Origin: G963556115 sp963675945
GTDB taxonomy: Bacteria > Planctomycetota > SZUA-567
Length of the DNA stretch: 64,000 nt
Direction of reading: 5' to 3'
Assembly: GCA_963675945.1 (NCBI GenBank)
Contig: OY780932.1
Coordinates: 2,418,001-2,482,000, forward strand
The notes beneath the pieces are model-generated. The model searched no databases, was not told the DNA's origin, and worked only from the letters and a program-made list of their open reading frames with translations. Numbering within the stretch: position 1 is the stretch's first letter; each line of letters begins with the position of its first letter. Positions 9,039-18,393 of this stretch are shown here, one piece after another. A program made the translations under genes and the position numbers.

Positions 9039-9800
9039 ATGTTTGAACTTAATGATAGGGTCGCAATTGTTTCAGGAGCAGGTTCTGAAAGAGGTTTGGG
9101 AATTGCTATTGCAGAAGCTCTGGCTGAACAGGGAGCAACCCTGATATTATGTGACATTAATAAAGAAGGCGTTGATGAGAATGTAAGAAAGCTTGAGGCA
9201 AGAGGCGTAAAAGCCAAGGGGTATGTTGCTGATGTAACCAAGATGGACAGTCTTAAGATTATGGCTGATGATGTTGTAAAGACATTTGGTAAGATTGATA
9301 TCCTGGTTAATAATGCAGGCATTACACAGAAGAAACGCTTTGAGGATATGACTGAGGAAGATTGGAATCTTGTTATCGATATAGACCTCAATGGTGTCTT
9401 CAGGATGGTGAAGGCTGTACTGCCTCATATGAAAGAGAAGGATTATGGGCGTATTGTTAACATCAGTTCAGTGTCAGCAAAACGCGGTGGCGGTGTCTTT
9501 GGCGGTTCGCACTACTCAGCAGCAAAAGCAGGTATTCTTGCATTCAGTAAGGCGCTAGTACGCGAGATAGGCGAGAGCGGGATTACAATTAATTCTGTCA
9601 ATCCAGGTATCTGTGCTACTGATATAAGAGGTGGTGTGGAATCTGATGAAGAGCAGAGGCAAATGAGTTTGGATGTTCCTTTGAAGCGTATGGGACGTCC
9701 TGATGAGATCGCTGCAACAGTATGCTTCCTTGCATCAGATGAATCATCATATATTACAGGTGAAGATATTGATATCAATGGCGGTTCTCATATGGATTAA
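9039..9800 (+). CDS. Short-chain dehydrogenase/reductase (FabG-like fold)
   Basis: A 253-residue classical SDR. The cofactor loop near the N-terminus reads SGAGSERGLGIA, NNAG is the structural motif, and the catalytic Ser and Tyr-x-x-x-Lys appear in ISSVSAKRG and HYSAAKAG. The C-terminus YITGEDIDINGGSHMD is typical. It oxidises or reduces an alcohol or ketone with NAD(P). A GAAAGGAAG ribosome site precedes the ATG. Its place between a TRAP transporter and a transketolase suggests it oxidises the imported substrate or an early intermediate, not that it is a fatty-acid enzyme. Confidence 0.88.
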   Translation: MFELNDRVAIVSGAGSERGLGIAIAEALAEQGATLILCDINKEGVDENVRKLEARGVKAKGYVADVTKMDSLKIMADDVVKTFGKIDILVNNAGITQKKRFEDMTEEDWNLVIDIDLNGVFRMVKAVLPHMKEKDYGRIVNISSVSAKRGGGVFGGSHYSAAKAGILAFSKALVREIGESGITINSVNPGICATDIRGGVESDEEQRQMSLDVPLKRMGRPDEIAATVCFLASDESSYITGEDIDINGGSHMD

Positions 9801-9868
9801 TCCGGATTCGGATAGGATACACTAAATTTGATTATTACGTTGCACAACACACACTCAAGGAATAAAGA

Positions 9869-10702
9869 ATGGATAAGAAAGAAAAAGTAGCTTTTCTTAA
9901 AGAGAAAGCCAAGGAAGTAAGAAAGACAATTCTTACAATGATACACCGCGCACAATCAGGACACCCGGGGGGGTCACTTTCTGCATCTGATTTTATGACA
10001 GCGTTATATTTTGACGAGGTAAATGTACGCCCTGATGACCCGAAATGGGCAGACAGAGACCGCATAGTCCTTTCCAAAGGCCACGCTTGTCCTGTCATCT
10101 ACTCATGTCTTGCACTAAGAGGTTTCTTTCCTTACGAGACGATCTATACTCTTCGCAAGCAGGGATCAATCCTTCAAGGACATCCTGATATGAAGGTCTG
10201 TCCGGGAATCGACATCAGTACAGGATCACTCGGTCAGGGACTCTCTACAGCTGTTGGCATGGCACTGGCTGCAAAGCGTGACGGCAAGACTTACAGAGTG
10301 TTTTGCGTTGTCGGTGACGGCGAGAGTCAGGAAGGTCAGATCTGGGAAGCTGTGATGAGTGCGGTAAAATACAAACTGGATAACCTCGTGATTTACGTAG
10401 ACAACAATAACCTTCAAAATGACAATACCTGTGATGTTGTCATGCCAACAGGTGACCTCAGAGCGAAGTACGGCGCCTTCGGCTGTGAGGCCTTCAATAT
10501 TGATGGTCACAGCATGGATGAGATCGTCGATGTCCTTGAAGAGATCAGAGATAGCGACAACGGTATGCCGAAGGTAATTGTAGGTAAGACAGTCAAGGGT
10601 AAGGGCGTATCATTCATGGAAGGTGTGGTAATGTGGCACGGCGTAGCTCCGAATGATGAACAGTTTGAACAGGCAATAGCAGAAGTTGAAGGAGGTTTTT
10701 AA
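9869..10702 (+). CDS. Transketolase, N-terminal (thiamine diphosphate binding) subunit
   Basis: This 277-residue subunit carries the ThDP/Mg half of transketolase: QSGHPGGSLSASDF, SKGHACPVIYS, GSLGQGLSTAVGMALAAK and the GDGESQEGQ...NNLQND metal-binding signature. It ends 2 bases before the C-terminal subunit gene, so the enzyme is a two-gene form as in many archaea and anaerobes. Transketolase moves a two-carbon ketol unit between sugar phosphates. Encoded inside a catabolic operon, it may serve a dedicated sugar or sugar-acid route. Confidence 0.92.
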   Translation: MDKKEKVAFLKEKAKEVRKTILTMIHRAQSGHPGGSLSASDFMTALYFDEVNVRPDDPKWADRDRIVLSKGHACPVIYSCLALRGFFPYETIYTLRKQGSILQGHPDMKVCPGIDISTGSLGQGLSTAVGMALAAKRDGKTYRVFCVVGDGESQEGQIWEAVMSAVKYKLDNLVIYVDNNNLQNDNTCDVVMPTGDLRAKYGAFGCEAFNIDGHSMDEIVDVLEEIRDSDNGMPKVIVGKTVKGKGVSFMEGVVMWHGVAPNDEQFEQAIAEVEGGF

Positions 10703-10704
10703 TT

Positions 10705-11634
10705 ATGTCAGGAAAAGCAACAAGAGACGCTTACGGCGAAGCAATACTAGAACTCGGTAAAGCGAACCCAAATATCTATGTAGTAGATGCAGACATCGGT
10801 AAGTCATGCAAGACGGTACCATTCTTTGAAGCGCTTCCAAATCAGCATGTAAACGTTGGTATTGCTGAGCAGAACTGCGCAGGTGTAGCTGCAGGCCTGG
10901 CTACAACCGGCAAGATACCGTTCGTTACAACTTACGCGGTATTCGGCAGTATGCGTATGGTAGAGCAGATCCGTCAGGAAGTATGTTACCCTAAACAGAA
11001 CGTTAAAATTTGTTGTTCACATGGGGGCTTTACCCCGGCAAATGACGGTGCAAGTCACCAGTGTATAGAAGACATGGGAATCCTCCGCACTATCCCCAAC
11101 ATGACAGTAATCATGCCAGCAGACTTCTACGCGGCAAAGAAGCTTGTGCATAAGGCCGCTGCATACAATGGACCTGTTTATCTTCGTTTTACACGTGACC
11201 CTATTCCATTTATCTATGATGAAAATGTAGAATTTGAGATCGGTAAGGCAAATATGATCAAGGACGGTAAAGATGTGGCGATCATAGCCAACGGTGATAT
11301 CATGTCACGTGCACTAGCTGCTGCAGAAGAACTTGAGAGCAAGGGTTACTCGGTAAGACTCCTTGATATGCACACAATCAAACCGCTGGACGAAGAAGCA
11401 GTACTCAAATGTATCAACGAGATAGGTAAGATTGTAACCGTTGAGGATCATAATATCATCAATGGTCTTGGTGGGGCGGTATGTGAAATAGCGGCTGAAG
11501 CGGGTAAAGGTACTGTTAAACGTATCGGTGTAAGAGACAAGTTCGGTGAGTCGGCTCCATATGATTTCCTTATGGAAGTAAACGGCATCACAAGCGAAAA
11601 TATAGTTGCTTCGGCACTGGCAATGCTCAAATAA
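10705..11634 (+). CDS. Transketolase, C-terminal subunit
   Basis: This 309-residue subunit has the pyrimidine-binding domain and the C-terminal domain. The motifs GIAEQN (the Glu activates thiamine diphosphate), TYAVFGSMRMVEQIR, RFTRDPIPF and KIVTVEDHNIINGLGG are all present. A strong GAAGGAGG ribosome site for this gene lies in the last codons of the N-terminal subunit, giving tight translational coupling. Together the two subunits make one complete enzyme. Confidence 0.92.
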   Translation: MSGKATRDAYGEAILELGKANPNIYVVDADIGKSCKTVPFFEALPNQHVNVGIAEQNCAGVAAGLATTGKIPFVTTYAVFGSMRMVEQIRQEVCYPKQNVKICCSHGGFTPANDGASHQCIEDMGILRTIPNMTVIMPADFYAAKKLVHKAAAYNGPVYLRFTRDPIPFIYDENVEFEIGKANMIKDGKDVAIIANGDIMSRALAAAEELESKGYSVRLLDMHTIKPLDEEAVLKCINEIGKIVTVEDHNIINGLGGAVCEIAAEAGKGTVKRIGVRDKFGESAPYDFLMEVNGITSENIVASALAMLK

Positions 11635-11774
11635 TACATACCAAGTAACAATAGCAATATCAAAACAAAATGAGTGCGCAGATATCTTCAATTTATGCGT
11701 ACACACTTTTCTTAAACTTTCAACAGAGACTAAAAAAAGTATTGTTAAGTCTCAAATAATAATAGGAGTATATT

Positions 11775-12731
11775 ATGAAGATAGTTGTCCTTGACGGCTA
11801 TACCCTTAATCCAGGAGATCTGAGTTGGGAGGGCTTTGAGTCGCTTGGAAATTTTGTCTGTTATGATAGAACTGCGCCGCAGGATACGGTTAGCCGTATA
11901 GATGGTGCTGAAGCAGTAATAACTAACAAGACTCTGATAACAAAGGAAATTCTTGAGCTCTGCCCTTCCGTAAAGTATATTGGTGTTCTAGCTACTGGTT
12001 TCAATGTAGTAGACACTTCAGCAGCAGCGGAGAAAGGTATTCCGGTATGTAATATCCCTACCTATGGGACAGACGCTGTTTCGCAGTTTGTATTTGGGCA
12101 TCTTATGAATATCTGCCATCACGTGCAGACACATAGTGAGACAGTTAAGAACGGTGACTGGACAAATTGTAAGGACTTCTGCTACTGGAATTTTCCACTT
12201 ATCGAGCTTGCAAGAAAGACGATGGGGATTATTGGTTTTGGCAGAATTGGTCAGGCTGTAGCAAAGATCGCTCAAGGATTCGGTATGCATGTATTGGCAT
12301 ATGATGCTTATCCGAATAAAGAGTTGGAGACAGAGACAATGAAGTATGCCGATCTTGATGAGGTTTTATCAACTTCTGATGTTATTTCATTGCACTGCCC
12401 GCTTTTTGAATCTACTCAGGGTATGATCAATAAAAATAGCATCGCAAAGATGAAGGATGGAGTAATTATTATCAATACTTCACGCGGTCCGCTTATTGTA
12501 GAGGAAGATCTTGCTGATGCTCTCAATAACGGTAAGGTTGCTGCAGCAGGAGTCGACGTTGTTTCAACAGAGCCTATCAATGCTGATAATCCACTTTTAA
12601 CAGTAAAGAACTGTTATATCACTCCTCATATTGCTTGGGCTCCCCTTGAAGCACGTAAGAGGCTGATGGATATCGCGGTGGATAATCTCAAATCATTTAT
12701 TGATGGTAATACCGTCAACGCTGTAAATTAA
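11775..12731 (+). CDS. D-isomer-specific 2-hydroxyacid dehydrogenase
   Basis: 318 residues with the two-domain fold of D-2-hydroxyacid dehydrogenases. The nucleotide-binding motif is GFGRIGQAVAKIAQGFG, followed by Asp in LAYDAYPN, which favours NAD(H). The catalytic Arg is in INTSRGPL, the Glu in DVVSTEPI and the His in PHIAWAP. Close relatives act on glycerate/hydroxypyruvate or glyoxylate. It is the last gene of the same-strand run that begins with the TRAP transporter, 140 bases after the transketolase. Hydroxypyruvate is a ketol donor for transketolase, which may be the link, but that is a guess. Confidence 0.88.
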   Translation: MKIVVLDGYTLNPGDLSWEGFESLGNFVCYDRTAPQDTVSRIDGAEAVITNKTLITKEILELCPSVKYIGVLATGFNVVDTSAAAEKGIPVCNIPTYGTDAVSQFVFGHLMNICHHVQTHSETVKNGDWTNCKDFCYWNFPLIELARKTMGIIGFGRIGQAVAKIAQGFGMHVLAYDAYPNKELETETMKYADLDEVLSTSDVISLHCPLFESTQGMINKNSIAKMKDGVIIINTSRGPLIVEEDLADALNNGKVAAAGVDVVSTEPINADNPLLTVKNCYITPHIAWAPLEARKRLMDIAVDNLKSFIDGNTVNAVN

Positions 12732-12766
12732 TGAAAAACAAAATCGGAACAAACAATGGTATCAAG

Positions 12767-12800
12767 GGTGCAGTATTTCATTCAGACGCTATACTGCACC
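12767..12800 (+). terminator. Hairpin after the hydroxyacid dehydrogenase gene
   Basis: GGTGCAGTAT and ATACTGCACC form a perfect 10-bp stem with a 14-base loop, 35 bases after the stop codon. No T run follows, so it may terminate poorly or act as a 3' stabiliser. Confidence 0.5.
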
Positions 12801-12826
12801 TGCGATATTATGTTTGTTCTTGCAAT

Positions 12827-13693
12827 TGACCTGCCCCCATCAGTGATACCACTTAAGAATATACAATATTATCTTTATTCTGGCAAGGACGAAGTGGCGT
12901 AGCCACGCAGGACTTGCCAGAATAAAGCTCTGATTGCTTCTTCATCACCTCTTTACTATATTCTGCCGGAGATAAATACTTGAGCGAACTATGCGGGCGG
13001 ATATGATTATATCCTACACGCCAGTGCTCTATTAATACTTCAGCTTCATAAATACTGTCAAACTGCTCCTGAGATAATAATTTATCTCGAAAACTGCCGT
13101 GGAAACTCTCTATGTAACCATTCTCCCATGGGCTGCCCGGCTCTATATACAATGGCTTAACTTTAAGCTGCTTCAGCCATTCCCTGATCCCCGCCGCAAT
13201 AAATTCAGAACCATTATCACTACGGATATATTCTGGAATTCCATAAAGAATAAATAATTCATTCAGAACATCTATAACATCTGCCGAGTTCAATTTTCTC
13301 GATACCTTCAGAGTCAGGCATTCGCGGGTAAACTCATCAAGTACGCTTAGTATCTTTAAGATCTTACCATCTGAAGTTCTGTCAAAAATAAAATCATAAC
13401 TCCACACATGATTTTTATGAGTGGCAGAATTACGACGAGCAGAGCCATCACTGTAAAGTTGTCTGCGTCTCTTCTGCTTTCTCTTTACGGCACTTATAAA
13501 AACTCTGAGAAGAGATACCGAGTGTTTTACAGGCGGCTTCAATACTTGATCCCTATCCCTGTAAAACTTCCATTTCTCGGAGTATTTTGATTATACTTTC
13601 AACTGATGTCTTTCTGCCTTTCATAACATTTCCTTTCCTGAAAATTATAACTATTATCCATTAATAGTGGAGCACTTCCAGGGGGGCACGTCA
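12827..13693 (-). mobile_element. Internally deleted IS3-family element
   Basis: The ends are TGACCTGCCCCC at 12827-12838 and, on the opposite strand, TGACGTGCCCCCC at 13693-13681. These are imperfect inverted repeats starting with TGA, as in the IS3 family. The element is only 867 bp, against the usual 1.2-1.5 kb, because the end of orfA and the start of orfB are missing. Its right end cuts into an IS481-type transposase gene. I see no 3-4 bp target duplication. Confidence 0.8.
12853..13624 (-). pseudogene. IS3-family transposase orfA-orfB remnant
   Basis: The orfA start (ATG at 13624, GGAAAGGAAATGTT upstream) reads MKGRKTSVESIIKILR, an HTH leader. It then hits TAG at 13555-13553 where CAG (Gln) is expected, and continues as SSIEAACKTLGISSQSFYKCRKE. 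About 80 codons of orfB are missing. The remaining orfB (open from 13542) holds the integrase core with HVWSYDFIFDRT, RSDNGSEF and ENGYIESFH, so all three DDE acids remain. The last residues (SGKSCVATPLRPCQNKD) look like read-through beyond the usual C-terminus. It should not be able to transpose by itself. Confidence 0.82.
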
Positions 13694-13839
13694 CCTTCAA
13701 TACCATTTGGTTGATATCTATTTACCCATTTTCTAAGAGTAGGTCTGGAAATTCCACAACGATTACAAACAAGTCCTGAGTTTTGAGTTTCAAAATACAT
13801 TTTGACCCATTTCAATCGGGATTTAATAGTATTGTCCAT
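13694..13839 (-). pseudogene. IS481-type transposase, N-terminal fragment
   Basis: Starting at the ATG at 13839, behind a good AAGGAGTTGCT ribosome site, about 49 residues of an IS481-type leader remain. They include RLKWVKMYFETQNSG and the HTH segment CGISRPTLRKWVNRYQ. The frame then runs into the end of the IS3 element and stops at 13654. No other part of this transposase is found on the far side of the IS3 element, so more was lost than a simple insertion would explain. Confidence 0.7.
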
Positions 13840-13985
13840 AGCAACTCCTTTATCAATATATTATAAAATTTTATTGAAAGGATGTCTATGAATCACACAA
13901 ATAAGGATAGTCTGAATATTCTTGGATCGGAGTACTGCCGGGACGGATTACTCTTGGTAATTAGGGTATATTATCAGTTGCCTGC

Positions 13986-15119
13986 TCAAGAAAATTCTTT
14001 AATAATGCTTTCGGTGTGTTCGCCCAATTTTGGCACTGCGCCTGTAGGTAGGCAGTCGTAAGCGCTGAGCTTCATGGGATTGCCAGCAACTATGTAGTTG
14101 CCGGCTTTAATCAGCATATCTCTTGCTGTTATCTGCTCCATTTCACTTGCCTGCTGCAGATTATTGACCGGAGCGCAGGGGATACCTATTTGGTTGAGAA
14201 TTTCAAGCCACTCGCAGGTTGTCTTGCCCCTAATTACTGGGTGGACAATGCTCTGCAGGTCAACCCGGTTTTCCAGCCTTGCTTCATTGGATGAAAATCT
14301 GGCATCCGCTTCAATCTCAGGTTTTCCAATTGCATCACAGAACAGATGCCAGAGTTTCTTGCCGAGTACCGAGACGATTATTTCACCGTCCTTTGACTTG
14401 ATTACGCCGAAGGGGCAGACGTTGGGGTGGTGATTGCCTACAGGGGTATCGATAATCCCGGTATTATTGTAATGCGCCACCTGAGGCGGGAGCAGTGCAA
14501 ACAGGCTGTCAAGCATGGAGATGTCGATATATGTCCCTTTGCCGGTCTTCTCCCTGGCATATAAGGCAGTCGTTAGCGCCATGTAGGCAAACATGCCTCC
14601 AGCCATATCACCGATGGAGACCCCCATCCGCTCCGAGGTCTGGTCTGATTCGCCGTTGACGCTCATTATGCCGGAATATCCCTGGGCGACCATGTCAAAG
14701 CCGGGCAGGTAACTCTTGGGCCCGGTATGTCCGAATCCTGAAATCGAAGCATAGATAATACTTGGTTGTAGCGCACTCACTGTTTCATAGGAGAAGCCTA
14801 ACTTAGCCATTACCCCGGGTTTGAAATTCTCGACCAGGATATCAGCATTTTTGATAATTTTTTTGGCCAGGTTGCAATCGGCTTCTTTGGTTAGATCAAG
14901 GGTGATGCTCTCTTTTCCGCGGTTTCCAGAGACAAAATATAAGGATTCATCCGAATCTGAAAAGGGCCCGGCATCCCTGAGCATATCGCCACATCCAGGG
15001 CGTTCTATTTTAATTACTCGTGCTCCGTTGTCGGCAAGCATCATGGTGCAATACGGCCCGGCAAAGGCTTGCGTAAAATCAACAACGGTTATATCTTTGA
15101 GCGCTTTCTCCAGTTGCAT
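13986..15119 (-). CDS. CaiB/BaiF (class III) CoA-transferase
   Basis: 377 residues, near the usual 380-400. The family opening DFTQAFAGPYCTMML, the KIERPGCGD CoA-binding segment, NRGKESITLDL and the catalytic-Asp motif SIGDMAGGMFA (about residue 170) are present. The enzyme moves CoA between carboxylic acids through an aspartyl-CoA intermediate in the cytoplasm. The start has AAGGGGAA just upstream. It lies 65 bases downstream of a crotonase gene on the same strand, so the pair may activate an acid and then hydrate its enoyl-CoA, as in carnitine-like routes. The real substrate is unknown. Confidence 0.9.
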   Translation of the reverse strand: MQLEKALKDITVVDFTQAFAGPYCTMMLADNGARVIKIERPGCGDMLRDAGPFSDSDESLYFVSGNRGKESITLDLTKEADCNLAKKIIKNADILVENFKPGVMAKLGFSYETVSALQPSIIYASISGFGHTGPKSYLPGFDMVAQGYSGIMSVNGESDQTSERMGVSIGDMAGGMFAYMALTTALYAREKTGKGTYIDISMLDSLFALLPPQVAHYNNTGIIDTPVGNHHPNVCPFGVIKSKDGEIIVSVLGKKLWHLFCDAIGKPEIEADARFSSNEARLENRVDLQSIVHPVIRGKTTCEWLEILNQIGIPCAPVNNLQQASEMEQITARDMLIKAGNYIVAGNPMKLSAYDCLPTGAVPKLGEHTESIIKEFS

Positions 15120-15184
15120 CGTGTTCCCCTTGTTAAGAGTATTTAAAGTGGTATGGTTCGTTGTCCTGTCTGTAGAACTGGCGG

Positions 15185-15976
15185 TTATTTCTTGTGATGT
15201 AGCTTGTCGATAAGTCTCTGTACATCCTCTTTCAGCCAGTCGCTGGAAAAGATGTCATTGATGCTCTTTTTGACAAGCTCTACCGTGTGCTCGGAGAGGA
15301 CAACTTCGCTGCAGAGGGTGTTGACTTGAAATTTGGTATTGGCAATGCCTTCCTGCACCCGTTGCAGGATATTTACGCAGACCTCGTTCACTTTTTTATC
15401 CAGGGCTGCAGTTGAAGCACAGATTGCGTTGTATATCCCGGCATTTACGGCATCCTGAGCGCTCATGGCAGCGCAGGTAAAGAACAGTTCTTTCAAGACA
15501 TGGGCGCTCATGGTGGATAACCAGATTTGATAATACTTGAGGTCGAAAGGGACTCCCATCTTGTTTGCGGGCATGGTAATGGTCGAGCTGTCGGTGGCGT
15601 AGACCATGTCGCAGACTATCAGCAGGATCAATCCGCCACCATAGGCATTGCCGTTGACCTTGGCGATGACCGGCAGCGGGCACTTCATGATTGCGTCGAA
15701 CATGGTAAACATCGGATCATTTTGCAGGTCTGAAGCCTGCTCCAGTTCATTCAGGTCATGCCCGGCTGAAAAAACGCCGTGGGAAGGGTTTGAGGTAATA
15801 ACGATGATACGGGCGCCGTCACTTTCCGCGTTTTGTATGGCTTCGGTAATGAACAATGACATCTGGCTGTCTACGGAATTGCGTTTGGCGAGGTTATTGA
15901 GTGTAATGGTAAGTATACCATCTTCGAGTGATTTAAGAACTTTGGCGTTATTAACATCCTGATTTGCTGCGGCCAT
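15185..15976 (-). CDS. Enoyl-CoA hydratase/isomerase (crotonase) family protein
   Basis: 263 residues of crotonase type. The two oxyanion-hole segments are FSAGHDLNELEQ and GNAYGGGLILLIV, with a hydrophobic core between them. The C-terminal helices end in KLHHKK. The general layout resembles ECHDC3-like members, and I cannot place the acidic residues of a true hydratase with certainty, so hydratase activity is not assured. The start is supported by CAAGGAG upstream. It is the first gene of a two-gene unit with the CoA-transferase. Confidence 0.85.
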   Translation of the reverse strand: MAAANQDVNNAKVLKSLEDGILTITLNNLAKRNSVDSQMSLFITEAIQNAESDGARIIVITSNPSHGVFSAGHDLNELEQASDLQNDPMFTMFDAIMKCPLPVIAKVNGNAYGGGLILLIVCDMVYATDSSTITMPANKMGVPFDLKYYQIWLSTMSAHVLKELFFTCAAMSAQDAVNAGIYNAICASTAALDKKVNEVCVNILQRVQEGIANTKFQVNTLCSEVVLSEHTVELVKKSINDIFSSDWLKEDVQRLIDKLHHKK

Positions 15977-16073
15977 ACTGCTTCTCCTTGACTAAAAAAG
16001 GATTGAAATTTTAGGTAAAGCTGGTCAGATATTCTTGGTAATTTACTCTGGGTTACGGTAGTTTGTTTTATAC

Positions 16074-16110
16074 CTATGTTGTAGCTTATATACCATAGAG
16101 TTTTTTTTTT
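16074..16110 (+). terminator. Terminator-like hairpin upstream of the cas9 remnant
   Basis: CTATG (16074-16078) pairs with CATAG (16094-16098), with an inner GTA/TAC pairing, and a run of ten T follows at 16101-16110. About 45 bases before it, GGTCAGATA (16023-16031) resembles the complement of the nearby CRISPR repeat (GGTTCAGATA). This is the layout expected of a tracrRNA gene, but the match is short. Confidence 0.4.
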
Positions 16111-16180
16111 GTAAATTAAAATTTGAAAATCATATATGGCTGAAATAATGCTCATATGTAAGTAGAAAATATGTGGCAGG

Positions 16181-17382
16181 GTGTTGCTGCAAATTTTAAT
16201 CTTGAGGCTATGCGTTAGGGTGATGGGTTGGGCTGTGGTTAAGAAGGGCAGGGGGAATGAACTGCTGGAGGTGGTAAAGCTGGGTTCGCATATCTTTGAG
16301 TCGGTGCTTGATAGTCTGGATATTGAGAAGGGTAAGGGCGAGACGAAGAATACCGATCGGAGGAATGCGCGGCAGTTGTGCAGGCAGTATGGCAGGAGGC
16401 GGCAGCGGAAGAACAGATTATTCAATAGTTTGAAGAAGCATGGTCTAATTACTGGGGATGATAAAGGTGTGGTACTCAGTGAGATTGATGCGCAGATCCG
16501 CGCGAAGTACTTTGGGAAGGTATCGGCTATCCCGGCGGTAGAGCATACTATGCCGTATTTTATACGGAAAGCAGGGCTGGATTCAAAGCTGGAATTGTCA
16601 GAGCTTGGCAGAACGATATATCATCTGGCGTAGCGCCGGGGGTATCTGAGTAATCGGAAAGTCGTAAAAGATGATGATGATAGCAGGGTGGAGGCGTTGA
16701 CTCAGAACTCAATACCGCAGATAGCTGACGCGAAGGTTAGAGCGGCTGTCGAAAAGAAGTTGGAAGAACTAGGCATATGTGATCCGAAGAAGGCCCTTGC
16801 AGATAAGGCCAACCATCCGATACGCCGAAGCGGAAGCAGGAGTATACCCCTATTTACAAGGTGCGGATAGTGACCAATGATAACCCGGTGGCGGTGGGTA
16901 AAGGGGGAAAGGTCAAGTATGTTGAACCGGGGAATAATCATCATATCGAGATCTTCGAGGTGCTCGAGGCGCAGACGGGTAAGGTCAAGACCTGGGACGC
17001 AGCGGTGGTCAGTTTATTGGAGGCACGTCAACGAATGTTGGACAGACTGCCGGTTGTTAAGCGAGAGCACGGCGAGAATACGCGCTTTATCTGCTCGCTC
17101 TGCGGTGGGGATATTATTCAGCTTACGAATTCTGACGGGAAGGATTATCTGTATAGAGTTAGGAAAATGACTCATAGTAAAGCGTCGGGGCAAATTCAGA
17201 TTGCCTTTGAACCGTTTTATGAGGCGCGGGCATTGGAAGAAATTAATAAAGTTGAGAAAGAACAGGGTCTGAAGGGGGAAGATAAAATATATCAGACACT
17301 TACACCTGGCTCTATGATGAAACGTAACCTTAATAAAGTTACTATTGATACTTTGGGCAGGGTACGGAGGGCGAATGACTGA
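16181..17382 (+). pseudogene. cas9: cas9 pseudogene, type II-C, large internal deletion
   Basis: The N-terminal piece (16181-16633) shows the end of RuvC-I (GWAVVKKG) and an arginine-rich bridge helix (RRNARQLCRQYGRRRQRKNR). It continues with MPYFIRKAGLDSKLELSELGRTIYHLA, cut by TAG at 16631-16633 where CAG is expected before RRGYLSNRK. The RuvC-I aspartate appears replaced (ILRLCVRV where GLDLG is usual). Soon afterwards the same frame jumps to C-terminal sequence (ADAKVRAAVEKKLEELG, DPKKALADKANHP), so REC, HNH and the rest of RuvC are gone. A frameshift near 16815 leads to the last block (VRIVTNDNPVAVG, GNNHHIEIFEV, CGGDIIQL, TLGRVRRAND), the PAM-interacting region. It overlaps cas1 by one base (TGATG). 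The remnant cannot encode a nuclease. Confidence 0.85.
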
Positions 17383-18041
17383 TGAATGACAGGGTGATTG
17401 AGATTGCTGAGCGGTATGGGGAACTGCAGGGTAAGAATGAACAGCTTATTATCGAGTGGAATGATTATAGCAGTGATTCGATCCCGCTCTGTGATATTGC
17501 GGTACTTATTATCTCGAACCCGCGGGTAGGGATAAGCCAGTCGGTGCTTGCCGGGCTGGTGCGGCATGGCGGGACTTATATCTGTTGTGATTAGTATCAT
17601 CTGCCAGCGGGGCTGCTCCTGCCGCTAGCCGGTAATTGTCTGCATACGTAGAAGATTGACTTACAGGTTAATGTGGCAAGACCACGGTGTAAGCGTTTAT
17701 GGCAGCAGGTGGTGAAGGCGAAGATTAATGCACAGGGGCGGGTGCTGGCGGAGACTACCGGGAGTGATGCCGGTTTGTATGAAATTGCCAAGCATGTACT
17801 CAGCGGGGATAGTAATAACCGTGAAGCGGTAGCGGGCAGGCGCTACTGGAAGGCACTATTTGGGGTAGAGTTTAAACGTGACCGGGAGGCGCGGGCAGCG
17901 CTGCTGGAGGTTACGCTTTGCCGGGTGGAATTTGCGGGAGAGAAGCGAACACTATTTGACGGGGTTCTGAAGATGGCGCAGAGTCTGGTGAAGGCGTTGG
18001 GGAGCAGTGAGGAGAGGCTGGTTATTCCTGGGATTATTTGA
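17382..18041 (+). pseudogene. cas1: cas1 pseudogene
   Basis: The frame begins MNDRVIEIAERYGEL and continues to ICCD. It is cut by TAG (17592-17594) and again by TAG near 17649, but stays in the same frame: YHLPAGLLLPLAGNCLH, CKRLWQQVVKAKI, AVAGRRYWKALFG and FKRDREARAALLEV. The C-terminal helix TLFDGVLKMAQSLVKAL follows almost at once, so the central catalytic part with the His and second acidic metal ligand is deleted. Cas1 is the spacer integrase that works with Cas2; this copy cannot integrate. It is placed between cas9 and cas2, the usual II-C order. Confidence 0.85.
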
Positions 18042-18050
18042 GGGGTGGTG

Positions 18051-18389
18051 ATGCGGCTAAATAACTTATCGGAGTATAAGAGTATGTGGTTATTCTGTAT
18101 GTTTGATCTGCCGGTGAAGACCAAGGCGGAGCGGCGGGAGTATCAACGCTTTCATAAGATGCTGCTGGGTGAAGGGTTCAGTATGCTGCAGTTCTCGGTT
18201 TATGCGCGGTTTTGCCGGAATCTGGAGCGGGTAGAGGCGATGAAGCGGCATATAAAGGATGCACTCCCGCCTGCAGGGCAGGTGAGATTGATTATGATTA
18301 CGGATAAACAGTTTGGAAATACCGAGGTTTACTATGGAAAAAAGAGAGCGCCGGTTGAGGAAAAACCGCAACAGCTTACCCTTTTTTAA
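18051..18389 (+). CDS. cas2: CRISPR-associated protein Cas2
   Basis: 112 residues with no interruption. The ferredoxin-like fold is recognisable: WLFCMFDLPVKTKAERREY with the conserved Asp after the first strand, MLQFSVYARFC and GQVRLIMITDKQF. The ATG at 18051 follows AGGGG; GTG codons at 18045 and 18048 are also in frame but closer to the ribosome site. In working systems Cas2 bridges two Cas1 dimers. Here its partner is broken, so it is either a relic that has not yet decayed or kept for another reason. Confidence 0.9.
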   Translation: MRLNNLSEYKSMWLFCMFDLPVKTKAERREYQRFHKMLLGEGFSMLQFSVYARFCRNLERVEAMKRHIKDALPPAGQVRLIMITDKQFGNTEVYYGKKRAPVEEKPQQLTLF

Positions 18390-18393
18390 GAGC

